From Symbiodinium kawagutii (lineage: Eukaryota > Sar > Dinophyceae > Suessiales > Symbiodiniaceae), in the NCBI GenBank assembly GCA_009767595.1, contig VSDK01007199.1, positions 219,609 through 283,608 of the forward strand: DNA of 64,000 nucleotides, written 5' to 3'. The translations under genes and the position numbers were made by a program. The notes under the pieces are model-generated. The model did not search any database. It saw nothing but the letters and a program-made list of their open reading frames with translations, and was not told the origin of the DNA. Numbering within the stretch: position 1 is the first letter of the stretch; each line of letters begins with the position of its first letter. Shown here one piece after another: positions 34,917-46,601 of this stretch.

Positions 34917-35018
34917 CGATCTGTTTAGGGTTTCTTTGTGCGCGTCATTGCGTTCCTGGATTCTTTGCTCCACATCAAAATGAAGGCTGTCCGTCAGCTT
35001 CTGAACGCTCCATTGAAT
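34917..35018 (-). CDS. Candidate coiled-coil exon, SF-assemblin-like in style
   Basis: An acceptor (CACCTTGGATTCTAG) precedes exactly 102 nt, phase 0 at both ends, reading IQWSVQKLTDSLHFDVEQRI, then QERNDAHKETLNRS, and a GTGGTT donor. The heptad-like, charged helix recalls SF-assemblin/beta-giardin rod proteins, but that is similarity of style only. Just downstream a TTCTGTTCCAG acceptor leads in phase into RRIDQRSELVHQFD, which would imply a 32-nt intron. Confidence 0.48.
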
Positions 35019-35279
35019 CTAGAATCCAAGGTGTAGATTTGGATCATTCCATGACTTGCAAAATTGGCTGAAACTACCAACAAGTTGAATATGGAAAGAA
35101 TTCGTACAATATCAATGTGCACATTTGATGCGTATTTATGTTTATGTACATCCCATACATAACACATATCACTGTATGAATATTACATGTGTATGTAAAA
35201 CATTTTACCTACATTACCACATGTGGTATCACATGTATTTTCACAAACAAATATTTAGTTATTTATTTAAGCACATATA

Positions 35280-35610
35280 TGTATATATAAATGTAAAAAC
35301 ATTTACAAATATATATATATATATACATATCTGACTAGTACACATATATATATATATATACATATATACAAATTGAAATATATATATATATATATCTGAC
35401 TAGTACATAAATATATATATATTTTTATACATATTTAAAAAAAAATCTCTATATATATATATAATTGACTAGTACATAAATATATAAATAAAATACATAT
35501 ATATATATATATATTGAAAAAACATACACACACACATATATATATATATCAGATATATATATATATATATGTGTATATATATATATATATTGAAGATATA
35601 TATATTCTTA
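35280..35610. repeat. Dense AT dinucleotide microsatellites
   Basis: Many (AT)n and (TATA)n runs with interspersed CTGACTAGTACA units at about 35330, 35395 and 35465, suggesting a loose 65-70 bp tandem repeat. No coding. Confidence 0.75.
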
Positions 35611-35839
35611 CTGCACCGGCTTTCCACGGACTCGTTTTTCGCCACTTTGGCAATGGGTCGCCCCACAGTGCCGTTGGTCAAGCATGGAGCAGTTCAGCAA
35701 GTTGAGAAAATCACCAACTCCTCTTTCAAAATGATTCGTCCATCCGGAAAAATGACAACTATCCTACTTGAGGGGATGATTTTCGGATGCCGACAAAAAG
35801 ACTTATATTAACATGTATCAACCAGTTACAGTAACTAAC

Positions 35840-35893
35840 AAATCAACCATGGCCGTAGCTTTGGGGTCCCCCAAGGCTTGAGAAACCACCAAC
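35840..35893. repeat. Half of a family A element, copy A10
   Basis: Only one terminus is clear: GTAGCTTTGGGGTCCCCCAA and GGCTTGAGAAACCACC. The other half is diverged (AACCAGTTACAGTAACTAACAAATC). On the minus strand it forms the donor side of the exon at 35894-35985. Confidence 0.6.
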
Positions 35894-35985
35894 CGGACAT
35901 TGATTCTTCCCGGCCTTGCCAGCAAATCCGCGCTGTATCGCATGCGCAGCTTGAGGACAGAGCTGAAGGGGCCCGGCGATACAAT
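35894..35985 (-). CDS. Candidate exon ending at a family A terminus
   Basis: The acceptor CATGCTCAAG precedes 92 nt (phase 0 start, two-base end) reading IVSPGPFSSVLKLRMRYSAD, then LLARPGRINV, and ends GTCCG|GTTGGTGGTTTCTC. The donor is two bases into the family A terminus. High GC third positions. The frame is open upstream too (MHAMLK), so the 5' end is uncertain. Function unknown. Confidence 0.48.
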
Positions 35986-38298
35986 CTTGAGCATGGCATG
36001 CATGGTATTTCAAATGGTGTGATGATTGAAAGTGATACAGCCATGTGTATACATGATGAATAAAACATATTTATGTGTATATATCAAAAAACTTGCACAA
36101 ATAGATAAATAAATACATATTATATATATACACATATACTTAAATATATATATATATACAGGAGTATGCTGTCTATATGTGTATTCCTCATTTTATTCAT
36201 TCCTTTGTTCATTTAGTGATTCATTGTTTTCATTGATTTGTTTACAGCTTTACAGCATTTATGTAACCTTATTAGTATAACCGCCGTGAAACTTAGATGA
36301 ACTTCCATGAGCCATTGAACCATTAATATAGCTGCCAAACTCGATTCTGTTCGGGGCCTTCGGCCAACTACAAAATGAGTTGGGAAGTGATTGAAAGTGT
36401 ACTCAACGTACTCCCCATTTGTATGGATACTAATAAATCAGCGATGACAACCATAACTCATCGTCACTTTCGCTGTGTTGGGCAATCCTGCAGTATTTCA
36501 CTAGCATTTCCACAGTTCCTTCTTCATTATCACCATCATTCGTTGTTGATGGTATGATCCTCTGTCCACCAAATCACACAAAAAATAACCACTGTTCGAA
36601 TGCCAACTCTGGCTATCACTGACCTGCTGCCATCGATCCTTAAGGTGCGCCTCCATCATGCCTGGTCATTTACGACACGTCACCCGCTGGGTGACTGACC
36701 AACCAACCCCAAGCCGAACGACAGCAGCTGCAGCCAGGCCACCATCTATTCAGTATGGTGATGTCAACGTCCATGGCTGACTTCAACGGATTTCAATGGA
36801 CACAGAAGCCTCTACCAACCATCATTACGCATCATCCACCATCATGAAGCATCAGCGTTAACCCTGGATTAATAAACCTCAAACGCTGATTAATTGGGGG
36901 TATCCCTCAAAAGCAAACTGGTTTCCCATTCAAAAGATACCCCCCCACAATTAAAGGACCTTTAGTTTATTCAAATCATAAACCTATGGAACTGATTAAT
37001 CCATATGAATCAGGGGTTAACCTTCATTGTCAAGCATCATAGGCTGGGTCTTAATCATGATCATCAACCAGTTCAGCGCTGAAATCCACACTGAGCTCGC
37101 AGCCATAGCCGCCCATTAGGCCACCGTTTCTGGGGAAAGCAAAGGATGGATTGGTGGGAAAAAAAGCAGGAAAATCGTGGGAAAATCATGGGACATATTG
37201 GAAAAAATCCAGTAAATCATGGGAAACTCCACTTTGGAAGCTCTGATTTTTCCGCACTGTGAGGGTTTGTCAGTTTGTCTCATCATTGTAGGGAGACTGT
37301 GAACATGACCAGAAGCCATTCTTCATGATAGTTGGACCTCCCGAAAGGCTGGGGAGAGTGTCAAATCCTTTCATTCTCGTGAAAAAAAACATGTCTCCGG
37401 CCTGCCAACTAGGGACCGACCACTGGAGCCTCCCAACAATTGTGACTCCTCTTAGTTTGTGATTGACTGCTCTTCGTTTGTCATTGGAGATTGATGTCTG
37501 CTTGCCCATCTATGGCGGATCACAATCAAATGGTTTCCGTGTCTACTTCATATTGATGAGAATTGGACGATGTACAGATCACTGATGGAAATCTACCGTA
37601 TTCCTGTTCAACGGTTGTCAAACCAATCAGTTTACAATAGAACACAAGTACATGGCCAAACAGCCATGGTGTGGAAGAGAGGCACTATGACTAATGGTAG
37701 ATACTACACACTACGAGTACTATAAAAGTCACAGGACAACCCAGGAATGAACAGAACTCTTATCCGATCCCATGCAGTCATGCTGGGGCCACGATACCAC
37801 CTGCTTCGATTCTGGCACCCGCTGATACACATAGCGTGATGCGCTGTTATGTGCAACCATGCTTCATTTGGGGTTGGCTGGTTTATTTCACACATATGTC
37901 TGTGTGTGTGTTGTATTGAGTACATATAATCCTTAGTCAATGTATGTATCTACACATAGGTTTCAGGATGACATTGGCATACACGCACACAAATTATCAG
38001 AGACCGGAAAGGGAGGAGGAGAAAAACCACATCAGCATCACTACGACCACCGCCATCACATACGACGGCAACACCAAGAACAAAAAAGAAGAGCAACACC
38101 AACGAGCCACGCAACAACAGGCACATGGACGACGATTGCAGCCACAACAACACCACCAACCACTGCCACTGCCCCCGGACCACCGACAACAAAAACAGAA
38201 AGATGGATGGTCCATCAATCAATCATCAATAGACATCAATAGCCAAGCAATAACAAATATCAGCTGATCAACGCACCAAAAACATCGCAACATCAGTG

Positions 38299-38396
38299 TG
38301 GTTGGTGGCTGAACCACCCCAATGAAAAAAAAACTTGACAACCCACCAACCCTTGGTTCATATGTTGGGGAACAAATGTTTGAAACCACCAGCCAG
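38299..38396. repeat. Family B inverted-repeat element, copy B2
   Basis: TGGTTGGTGGCTGAACCACC and TTTGAAACCACCAGCCAG bound a 98-bp unit with ACCAACCCTTGGTTCA. Confidence 0.75.
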
Positions 38397-38548
38397 TAGT
38401 AGTTTAAGCATGACTCTGTTGGTTCTAATCCCCTTGAATCACTATAATCCCCTAAAAAAAACATGCTTAAAAACCATCGCAACATCAGTCCCTTCTCAGC
38501 TGAGTATTCATGATCTAAGGCTCCACACATGGGCGCACAACCTGCCAG

Positions 38549-38638
38549 GGGTCCTGGAGGTGGCGCCTGGGATAGAAGGTCAGCAAGAAATGCGCTTGGG
38601 ATCCGCAGGATCGTACGAAGCCATGGCTTCAACAGTGG
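38549..38638 (+). CDS. Candidate exon, 29 codons, GTAAGT donor
   Basis: The plus strand has an AG|G acceptor (CAACCTGCCAG) and 90 nt (two-base start, one-base end) reading VLEVAPGIEGQQEMRLGSAG, then SYEAMASTV, and ends GTGG|GTAAGT. The full donor consensus supports plus. A minus-strand exon (acceptor CTTCTATCCCAG) is also possible. Function unknown. Confidence 0.4.
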
Positions 38639-39739
38639 GTAAGTAAGCTATGGTTGAGGATCGCTGGTTATGGTTTGTTATGATTAATTATATAGTTGTA
38701 ATCAATTAGTTAAGGTTAGTTGTGGTTAGCTACTGTAAGGCCTCGTTATGGTTAGTTTTTGTAATACACGCTGGATGGTAAGTCACGGTGAACAATGGGT
38801 GCAGCAAAGGTGGATATCCTAAACCCATGAATTGTTGGGCCTCATACTTGACGCAAACTATAGGCCAGCTCCCTGGGGTTCTGCAGTTCAGCGATTCTTT
38901 GCAGCAGCGGTGCATGAAGCATCCACGACATGGTAGGCTCGGGTCAATTTAAAAAAATGTCATGTTGGTGATTAATACTGGTCGTTCTCCAGTGACTAAT
39001 GATGATCAATGGTAAATCACCAACATATTCCCTACTATTGTTGGCTATTTCCTGCTATCTGTAGATCATAGTGTTCATTCACCAATCATAAGTCATAGTT
39101 GATCATAGTTTTTCATGGTCAACAAGTATAAATCAGTATATTCCCCTTTATTGTTGATCATTCACCATGAAAATTACCAGTAATATTGACCCTTATCATG
39201 GTGTATCCATTACACCTTCAGCATGGTAAATCCGTATTGGTATGGCGGTTTTCATGGTGAATAAGGGTAATTAACCAACAATAATAGGGAATATGTTAAT
39301 GATTAGCCATTGATCACCATTAATCAATGGAAAACCACCAGTCTTAATCATCAACAATACTACGGTGAATATAATAGCAAATACTGGTTGATGATGATGG
39401 ATAATGCTAGATCCGCAGATCCATCCACCCCGCCCATTATTGATGAAGAATCACCAGCGATTTAAAGGTAAACTGATGTGGTTAGTTAATATGGATCTGA
39501 CATTAAACAAATATGATTAGAGGTCACTGATAGTATCTGTGCAACACAAAATTAAATTTTCATGTCCAACAGCCACGTGACAAGCCCAGTGGCAGTCTTA
39601 GGTCAATCGTTTCTATGCGTGGGTGAACCGTACTCACGGGGATGCTAGGTGAACCCCCTAAGCCGGTGATCCCCCCAGAAAAAGATGCTTAATAAGCCCT
39701 TATTAACAGTAGATGGTCACCTACAACCCTCCCTTTTTT

Positions 39740-40025
39740 AATGGTATAAATGTATAAACGGTATATAAGACGTATTATAAGGTTATGTAACACCTATTAC
39801 ATGGTTCTTAAATGGTACGCACATCTAAAAATGGTATATAACACCTATTATAACGTTATGTAACACCTATTACATGGTCATTAAATGGTATGCACATGTA
39901 AAAATGGTATATAACACATATTATAAGGTTATGTAACACCTATTACATGGTTATTAACTGGTATAAGTATGTATAAATGGTATATGACACCGTGTATAGC
40001 CCTTATATAACACCGTGTATAGCCC
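39740..40025 (+). repeat. Tandem repeat, 73-bp period, about 3.5 copies
   Basis: GGTATATAACACCTATTATA-type units start at 39760, 39833, 39906 and 39979, exactly 73 bp apart. Each contains TTATGTAACACCTATTACAT and TAAATGGTATGCACATGTAA. No coding. Confidence 0.85.
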
Positions 40026-40339
40026 TTGTATATGGCGGCAACCCGTATGTCACCTGCAGCACGACTGAGCTTCGCACTCGACTGTTGCCCTTGGAGCCGC
40101 CCTGGCTTCCAACTGAGCTATGCATAGCCGTGGGACGATATGCAACTTAGTCATCTCCAGTGATTAGCGTACGATGAGTACAATATATGATGTGATAGAG
40201 CTATATGACTACATATGTATATATCAACAAAAATAAATGTATATCAATGATCAACATCACCAAATGCATTAGCTGCGCACTGCGATAAAAAATATCCCAA
40301 ATATCTCTAGCACAACAACGAAGAAGGAGAGTGTCAACG

Positions 40340-40345
40340 ATCACG

Positions 40346-40381
<36 letters not shown>

Positions 40382-40400
40382 CCAACAACGGCAAAAAGAA
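40340..40400 (+). repeat. (CAA)n microsatellite
   Basis: A run of CAACAACAA of about 45 bp inside a longer AAC-rich stretch (40330-40520). The poly-Val frame on the other strand is an artefact. Confidence 0.85.
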
Positions 40401-40581
40401 CACCACTGAAAACGGCAACAAAAAGACAATCAGCATGAATAAACAATAAAAACAACACAATTACCACCATTCACAACCACCAACAACAAGCCAAAAAAAA
40501 CAACAACTGATGATAACAAGAACGAGCTCACAAAAGCAGCAAAAAAAAGCACGTGCTTTCCGGCAGCCGCCTTGAAACCAC

Positions 40582-40646
40582 CTTTCTTTCCACCCTGAGC
40601 AGCGCACTCAACGAAACAGTTGGGCGGTGTCCACCTGCCACCTTTG
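40582..40646 (-). CDS. Candidate exon, Gly/Lys-rich
   Basis: The acceptor AAAGAAATCTCAG precedes 65 nt (one-base start and end) reading KGGRWTPPNCFVECAAQGGK plus K, then a GTGGTT donor. The frame stays open beyond (GGFKAAAGKHV), so the exon may be longer. Function unknown. Confidence 0.35.
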
Positions 40647-41351
40647 CTGAGATTTCTTTTGCTGCTTGGTTCAGAATGATCTTGCTATCATGAATGATGT
40701 CAAGTCAAACAAAACCAAGCTATAGTAGCAATATTTTGAGTCAATGTGCCACAATGCTTTTCAGATTCACCAATAATTAGCTCATTGTCCACAAATTGAT
40801 TAGGATCAACCAAGTGTGGCCTGGTCAGGACTCCTCACATCCAAACAGCTCCCATTGCATGGTGACTTGTGGCGACAGGTTGTTGGTTGGGTTCGACTAA
40901 TAAGACTTGAAGTAGATGAGCATAGCAGGATAATTCACCGTGGTATATTTTCACACTATAAACCAGCTTGACCACTGTTTGCCAAAATGGGCGTGGATTA
41001 GTTATCTTTCAACTTTTGACTTGCAAAATCCAACTCACACCTTCGGAATTCACATGAGCTGATATGTTTCGTGCTCTTCCAAGTCTGTCTGGCCAAACAT
41101 GCACGTGGCATTTGCAGCTCCCTAGAAATGATCCACCCCCCAGTCAACGCATATGCTTTTTTATGCCACAGGCTTTCTCGGGAATGAAGAGTGCCGTGGC
41201 TCTTCTGCATCTGGTTGGCTGGTGACCAGCAAAGGTAACCAGAAGCAGCTTGGTGGGTTGGTTGCTTTAGTTGGTTTAGTTGCTTAGTTGCTTTAGTTAG
41301 TTGGTTGTAGATGTAGTCCCCAGTTGGTTTACTTGGTCCCTCGGATGCCAC

Positions 41352-41399
41352 AGAATGTAGCCATTTCGCCCACCTTTCCACCGCCTTTGCCTTTACCGC
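41352..41399 (-). CDS. Candidate exon, 16 codons
   Basis: AG|G acceptor (TCCACCTGCCAG), 48 nt, phase 0 at both ends, reading AVKAKAVERWAKWLHS before GTGGCA. Amphipathic helix with dinoflagellate-like codon use. The frame continues a few codons further (VASEG), so the donor is not certain. Confidence 0.38.
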
Positions 41400-42605
41400 C
41401 TGGCAGGTGGATAGTCCCAAAGTCATGGGTAGCTACATGATGCTCCCCACAGTAGTGCTACAGTGAACCCCCCCCGCAACAATTGGACCGGATCAGCATA
41501 CTTGAGACTGAATGAAATGGTGGCTAGATCCTCCGCAAAGAGTTGAAATAAGCTGCAACCCAATGCAATCTTTGTGCATGTTTCAAGCCACGAGTGTGCT
41601 TGACAAAGTAAACATGCAAGTGACTCTGTTGTTTACATGGGATCGATGCCTTTAGTCATGCATGTAAAGTAATGATAGCTTTTTTTGTTGTCTTTTTGCA
41701 GTGATGTTTTTGTATGTTTTATGGCAGCGTTAACTTCTACGTGGTTGTACTTCAAACAAATGACACCCCAAAAGCTTGAGAAAACATGGTCAGGGCATTG
41801 CATTCAATATCAATTTCATCAAGTCTGATTGAATGTATATCTGTATATGTATTTCTCCATAGATGTTTTTCATCAATTTACCTCTAGATCGATGTATGTC
41901 TAAAATCATGAAGACTGGTGTGTACCATGAAGGGAGCAGTGTGTAGGTATCTGCACATTTACATATATATATATATACATATACATAGAAAAAATCATGT
42001 ATAAATAAGTATATTAAGATACATGATCAACGAACATGTGACTTTTATCTGCTAGATACTGCTAGACTACATAGTCTGTTGTGTCTGCATTGTTGAAACC
42101 AGTTTGCTATTGGTTCTGCTGATTCTGCAGGCCTTGAATAAATCCAATATGTTATGCCCATATAGTCGGAATGGACAGTGCATATCATACCTATTGAGCG
42201 CTCTAACTACATTTGAAGACTTTTGTTGGCTGTACACATGCTTTACAGCTCTGTACGGATTTCGTAAATCATGATCGTATAGAGCCATTATGGTCATGGC
42301 TGTAATGTTGTAAACACAATAGTAAAACGCTTGCAATAACTACAAATAGTTTCCAGATCTGGATGTTCTTGCCCTTACTGAATTTAAATTAGCCCTTATT
42401 GATTTTTAATTACAGAGTGTCAACTTGCTCCAGAGCAGTTGCAATAATAGGACAGCATTCGCAATAGCTACAAACAATTTCCAGGAAATGCCAAAATTAG
42501 CAGATTTTTCCCTTACTTAATTATAGAAGGGCTAATCTAATGATCCAGAAAACCAGTTCACAACCAGTACTAAAATTGTTGATTGTGATGAAATTCTCTT
42601 CAATA

Positions 42606-43051
42606 AGCAAACCAAACCTTTACAAACTCAAAAATTTGACCTTGTTCAAAACAGTTTTTTTTGTTTAATCCTGTTTAAAAAATGCAAAAAACTGGTCCAC
42701 AAAGGGTACCCCCTTGCAAGCTCCTGCAATTGCAATTATAAATTGAAATTAGCAATTGCAATAAAAAACAACTTCCCTGGCTCATTTCTATTTTTTCCCT
42801 TCCTTATTGTTTTTGAATTGTCGTTAAAAGAAAGAAGAAAAGAAAAGAAAAGAAAAAAAAGAAACGAAAAAACAAGAAAAGAAAAGAAAAAAAGAAAAGA
42901 AGAGAAGAAGAGAAGAGAAAAGAAAAGAAAAGAAAAGAAAGAAACCTTCGGGGAGGGTCGTGGGGAGAGTCGTGGGGAGAGCCCAGATTCCAGGTATACA
43001 ATTGCAAAGCTGACCCGCCCTTAGGGGGGGTATACTATTGTGCCGACAACA
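42606..43051 (+). repeat. Dispersed 430-450 bp repeat, copy 1
   Basis: It runs from AGCAAACCAAACCTTTACAA through TCCACAAAGGGTACCCCC, an AAAAGAAAAG purine tract, GGGGAGAGTCGTGG repeats and a GGGGTATACTATTGTG end. It matches 44343-44750 almost throughout, differing in purine-tract length and the number of 12-bp GGGGAGAGTCGT units. Lys/Glu-rich open frames here come from the purine tract. Confidence 0.85.
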
Positions 43052-43860
43052 TTACAGTACTGGAGTGGGATGTAGTGGTAGTGGAATTTGGTTGATACTT
43101 ATGCGGGTGGCGCGGCAGAGGTATGGGAGCGGTGCCAGCACGGGAGCTAAAATAGGGAAGTGGTATGGCAGTGGTACGAGAATGCTCCGTCGCGTTTGCC
43201 CTTTGATGGTTCTTTCGAAATAATTGCGCACTTGCTGTGTTCATTCAAATTACCTCTCTCCATTTCCTTGCTCCTGCAGCTGGCTGGCTTGGTTCCTCCG
43301 CCGAGTTTGTCCTTTGATGGCTCCATCGCAGCTTTGCTATGTCATGTCCAGCTGCTCCACACTTTCAGCTGCTTGCTCTGTTGAGCCTGCCATTTGCTTG
43401 CTCAGTCCACGTGGCTGGCTCTGTCTTGTTCGCCTACCTTGCTCACGACCGCTCTCGCTGCAGTTGCCAGCTTGTTCTGTAGATGAAAAGATTCCTCAGG
43501 ACGATCCAACTACAAACCTTGTCGGGAATGCAACGTCATCATGATGAAAGGGCTAGTGACTACGGCTAGTGTTTCCCTTGGTGAGGTGGTGGTGCTCTTG
43601 CCACTGCAGATTTAGGCTTGACTGGGCACCGTTTGGCACTTTCTCAACATGGACAACGCTCGGCAACCCAGTAGTACGCAGTGCAGTTGCACATTTGCAT
43701 GAAACTTTGTCTGAAGTTGATTTCCTGAGTGGAGTTTGTGATTGTGTGCCATAGTCCTTGAGTAGAACATGGCCATAGAATGCCATAGATGGGTTGCGGA
43801 TGGCTGCAGCTACATCTAATTATGCTTGCCACTCCTTCCACTTCCCAAAAAGCTAGCTAG
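43040..43860. other. GC-richer island between the duplicated repeats, coding unclear
   Basis: It contains internal repetition (CGTTTGCCCTTTGATGGTTC at 43191 and GTTTGTCCTTTGATGGCTCC at 43304) and frames open for 60-100 codons on both strands, one reading WAPFGTFSTWTTLGNPVVRS then AVAHLHETLSEVDFLSG. No splice chain or family could be supported. Confidence 0.35.
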
Positions 43861-44064
43861 ACTGCATGGGTGTCCTATATATCCCTGTATGTTGAATTTA
43901 AAATACCATGCGCCGTTGTCATGTGTGAAGCCAAGGTGCCAAGAGATACCAGTTGAATGCAGTTTTGGTGTTGGCATTTGAGACTGCCAAAATACCTGGC
44001 CTCAAGGCATGTGAAGGAATGGAATATAAGCTAAAATGTGAAAACAAAGGATGGCCTTTAAGGT

Positions 44065-44215
44065 GAAGAATGTCAGAAAGAATGTCAAAAGATATGCCAG
44101 AAAGAATGTCAGAGAGAATGCCAGATGATATGTCAGAAAGCATGTCAGAAGAGATGTCGGAGAGAATGTCAGAAAGAATGTCATCCTAAATGTCGGAGAG
44201 AATGTCAGACAAAAG
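44065..44215 (+). repeat. 12-bp tandem array, GAATGTCAGAAA type
   Basis: About twelve imperfect units of GAATGTCAGAAA, ATGCCAGAAAGA and ATGTCGGAGAGA. It reads as a Leu/Ser/Asp/Ile periodic peptide on the minus strand, with no other sign of a gene. Confidence 0.8.
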
Positions 44216-44342
44216 TAGAGTTAACAAGCGGTGTTGACATGACATGGTGGGGATCACTCGAAGTAAAGTAATTTTCTTCCTTATTGTTCTTAATTGTGTG
44301 TAAATGCGTTCTAAATATGATTGAATGCTTTTCAAAAGCATA

Positions 44343-44750
44343 AGCAAACCAAACCTTTACAAACTCAAAAATTTGTCCTTGTTCAAAACAGCTGTTTTCT
44401 TTTTAAAACCTTTTTGAACAATTGCAAAAAACAGGTCCACAAAGGGTACCCCCTTGCAAGCTCCTGCAATTGCAATTATAAATTGAAATTAGCAACTGCA
44501 ATAAAAAACAAGTTCCCTGTCTCATTTCTATTTTTTTTCTTCCTTATTGTTTTTAAATTGCCGTTAAAAGAAAGAAGAAAAGAAAAGAACAGAAAAGAAA
44601 AGAAAGAAGCCTTCGGGGAGAGTCGTGGGGAGAGTCGTGGGGAGAGTCGTGGGGAGAGTCCAGATTTCAGGTATACAATTACAAAGCTGACCCCCCCCCA
44701 AAAAACAATCAATATTTAGGGGGGGGTATACTATTGTGCAGCCAACATTA
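44343..44750 (+). repeat. Dispersed 430-450 bp repeat, copy 2
   Basis: Second copy of the block at 42606-43051, in the same orientation and 1.74 kb away. It has four GGAGAGTCGTGG units against two or three in copy 1. Both end GGGGGTATACTATTGTGC near ACATTA. Confidence 0.85.
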
Positions 44751-45243
44751 ACCAACAAAAAGTCTTTGACTTGACCACCTACCGGAACTTTGCTGTTTCA
44801 TCAACACTGGGTGCCCCAATCAAGCCCAATCATATGAAAATCATGGTCGAAGAAACTGCCAGTGTGGGACAACTCGTCATCATTGTTTATCATCTCATAC
44901 ATATTCTGAATCTGACACTGTCTGTCCCAATCCTTAGGAATGAAACCATGTCCAAAAATACAAGTGAGTAATCCTGGCCAGTACTGCAAGCAAGTCATTT
45001 TCATAATGAATGACATATATGGAATGTATCCACAAAGAAAAACATAACATTCTTTAGATCAAATGACAGCTGAGAACATGTTCACATCATATTCACGCAA
45101 AGCTGGTTATTATCAGCTAAAATTCAAGCATTGACCAGCTAGATCCAGCTAGTCAACAGTTTTGTCTACTATTTTCGGATGACAGTTATAAACATCTTCA
45201 CATAGTGTTCATTATTCTGGATATTATCAGCTTTATCAGCCAT

Positions 45244-45392
45244 TTGGGTATTTCTCAAAATAGGGGACCCCAAAAATGGTTGGTTTATTACTATAAATGA
45301 CTACTAATGGGGTGATAAACCATTTATAGTAGTCATTTATAGTAATAAACCATTACTGATTGGGGGGTCCCGTATTTTGAGAAACCACCATT
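45244..45392. repeat. Family A element with internal expansion, copy A11
   Basis: Near-consensus termini (TTCTCAAAATAGGGG; CCGTATTTTGAGAAACCACC), but 149 bp long. The inside holds TTATTACTATAAATGACTAC and its inverted copy GTAGTCATTTATAGTAATAA, so it could fold into a long hairpin. Confidence 0.8.
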
Positions 45393-45472
45393 TACAAATA
45401 TCAACCAGCTAACCCCTTGTCTTATGGATCTCAGCCATGTTTTGCATCAAGCCATGGGCAGCCCGGTGGGAC

Positions 45473-45518
45473 CTTTCGGGGCTTTCAACGCCTTCACACC
45501 CACCAGTTGTCGAAGCTC
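45473..45518 (-). CDS. Candidate exon, 15 codons
   Basis: A pyrimidine-rich acceptor (GTCGTCCCAACCAG|G) precedes 46 nt (phase 0 start, one-base end) reading ELRQLVGVKALKAPK, then GTCCCA. A longer plus-strand frame (GSPVGPFGAFNAFTPT) covers the same bases; the acceptor and donor pair favours minus. Confidence 0.38.
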
Positions 45519-46329
45519 CTGGTTGGGACGACAGGAGGGATGAGAGATCCAGCAGTTCATGATAGTTCAAGCTTATAATGCTGGGTTAGTTCTAGGGGAT
45601 GATTCAATAGTCATTGATAACAACCAGCAGGAAATACTAGGCATGAGTTATTTATGCTGGGTAATCAGCAACAATTCATCATGGTTCGTTCATCATTAGG
45701 CATCATGGAGGCTAATGGTTGATTTGGTAAATTTCATAAGCAACAACAATAGGAAATTTAATGCCTGATGATGGTAAATGAAAAATGCAGCTGTTCTTAA
45801 TCCCTGTTAATCCCTGTTAATCCCTCGATATTTAACAGCCATTCACCAAGCTGGTGATCGATTGCAGCCTACTTTCGCCATATCTGCTGCCGTGCCTCTG
45901 GAGTGCTGCCGGCTCGTCCTTGCTGGTTATTAAGATCAGATCACCTGGTGATCAGAATACATCACATAATCAGATTGATGGACATCACATTCTATGAATT
46001 CTAATTCAATAAAATAGGAATGCAAATTGTATTCTTGCATGTTTGTAAAAACAAAATAATACAAACAACCATTTGTGCATGTTCATAATTGTATATGCAC
46101 AAACAAATGTACACACGTTCATAAGCTCCTCGACTGCTGTCCTCAAATTCAACAAATACATTGATCGGGGTTGACCGCACCCCCTGAGCAGGTCGGCTTC
46201 CCTACAATGGATAGTTTCGGGTAACCCAATCTATTTATGGATAATTACGTGACTATGGTCAGCTATAGACAACCATTATATATATCATCAAATTTCAACC
46301 ATGTTAAACATATCTAAATATGAAATTCC

Positions 46330-46469
46330 GGGATCTTACATGAATTGTGCTTGCTATAGCGGCTAGGGATCTTGGGATCTTACATGAATCGTGGTTACTA
46401 TGGCGGCTAGGGATCTTGGGATCTTACATGAATCGTGGTTACTATAGCGGCTAGGGATCTTGGGATCTT
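46330..46469 (+). repeat. 44-bp tandem repeat, 3.2 copies
   Basis: GGGATCTTACATGAATCGTG-type units start at 46330, 46374 and 46418, exactly 44 bp apart, with a partial fourth unit at 46462. They differ by only a few substitutions, so the array is young. Confidence 0.9.
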
Positions 46470-46528
46470 CAACCAATGAGGAATCTTTTACAATTATTAA
46501 TGGTTAATTATAGCCCATGCTAAGGGAC

Positions 46529-46601
46529 CATGATACGCCATCCTCAGCTCATCCCAGCGACCCAACCGTGGGCTTCCAAGCCCCGGAGCCTCTGGAACCT
46601 C
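46529..46601 (-). CDS. Candidate exon, 24 codons
   Basis: AG|G acceptor (AAACCGCTGACCAG), 73 nt (phase 0 start, one-base end), donor ATCATG|GTCCCT. It reads EVPEAPGLGSPRLGRWDELR, then MAYH. Function unknown. A further minus-strand candidate (QGRAGSTPEARQQIW, near 45865-45920) lies downstream and could connect by an alternative acceptor. Confidence 0.38.

Noticed and set aside
42743..43024. Lys/Glu-rich open frame.
   Set aside because: Translation of a purine tract within a dispersed repeat.
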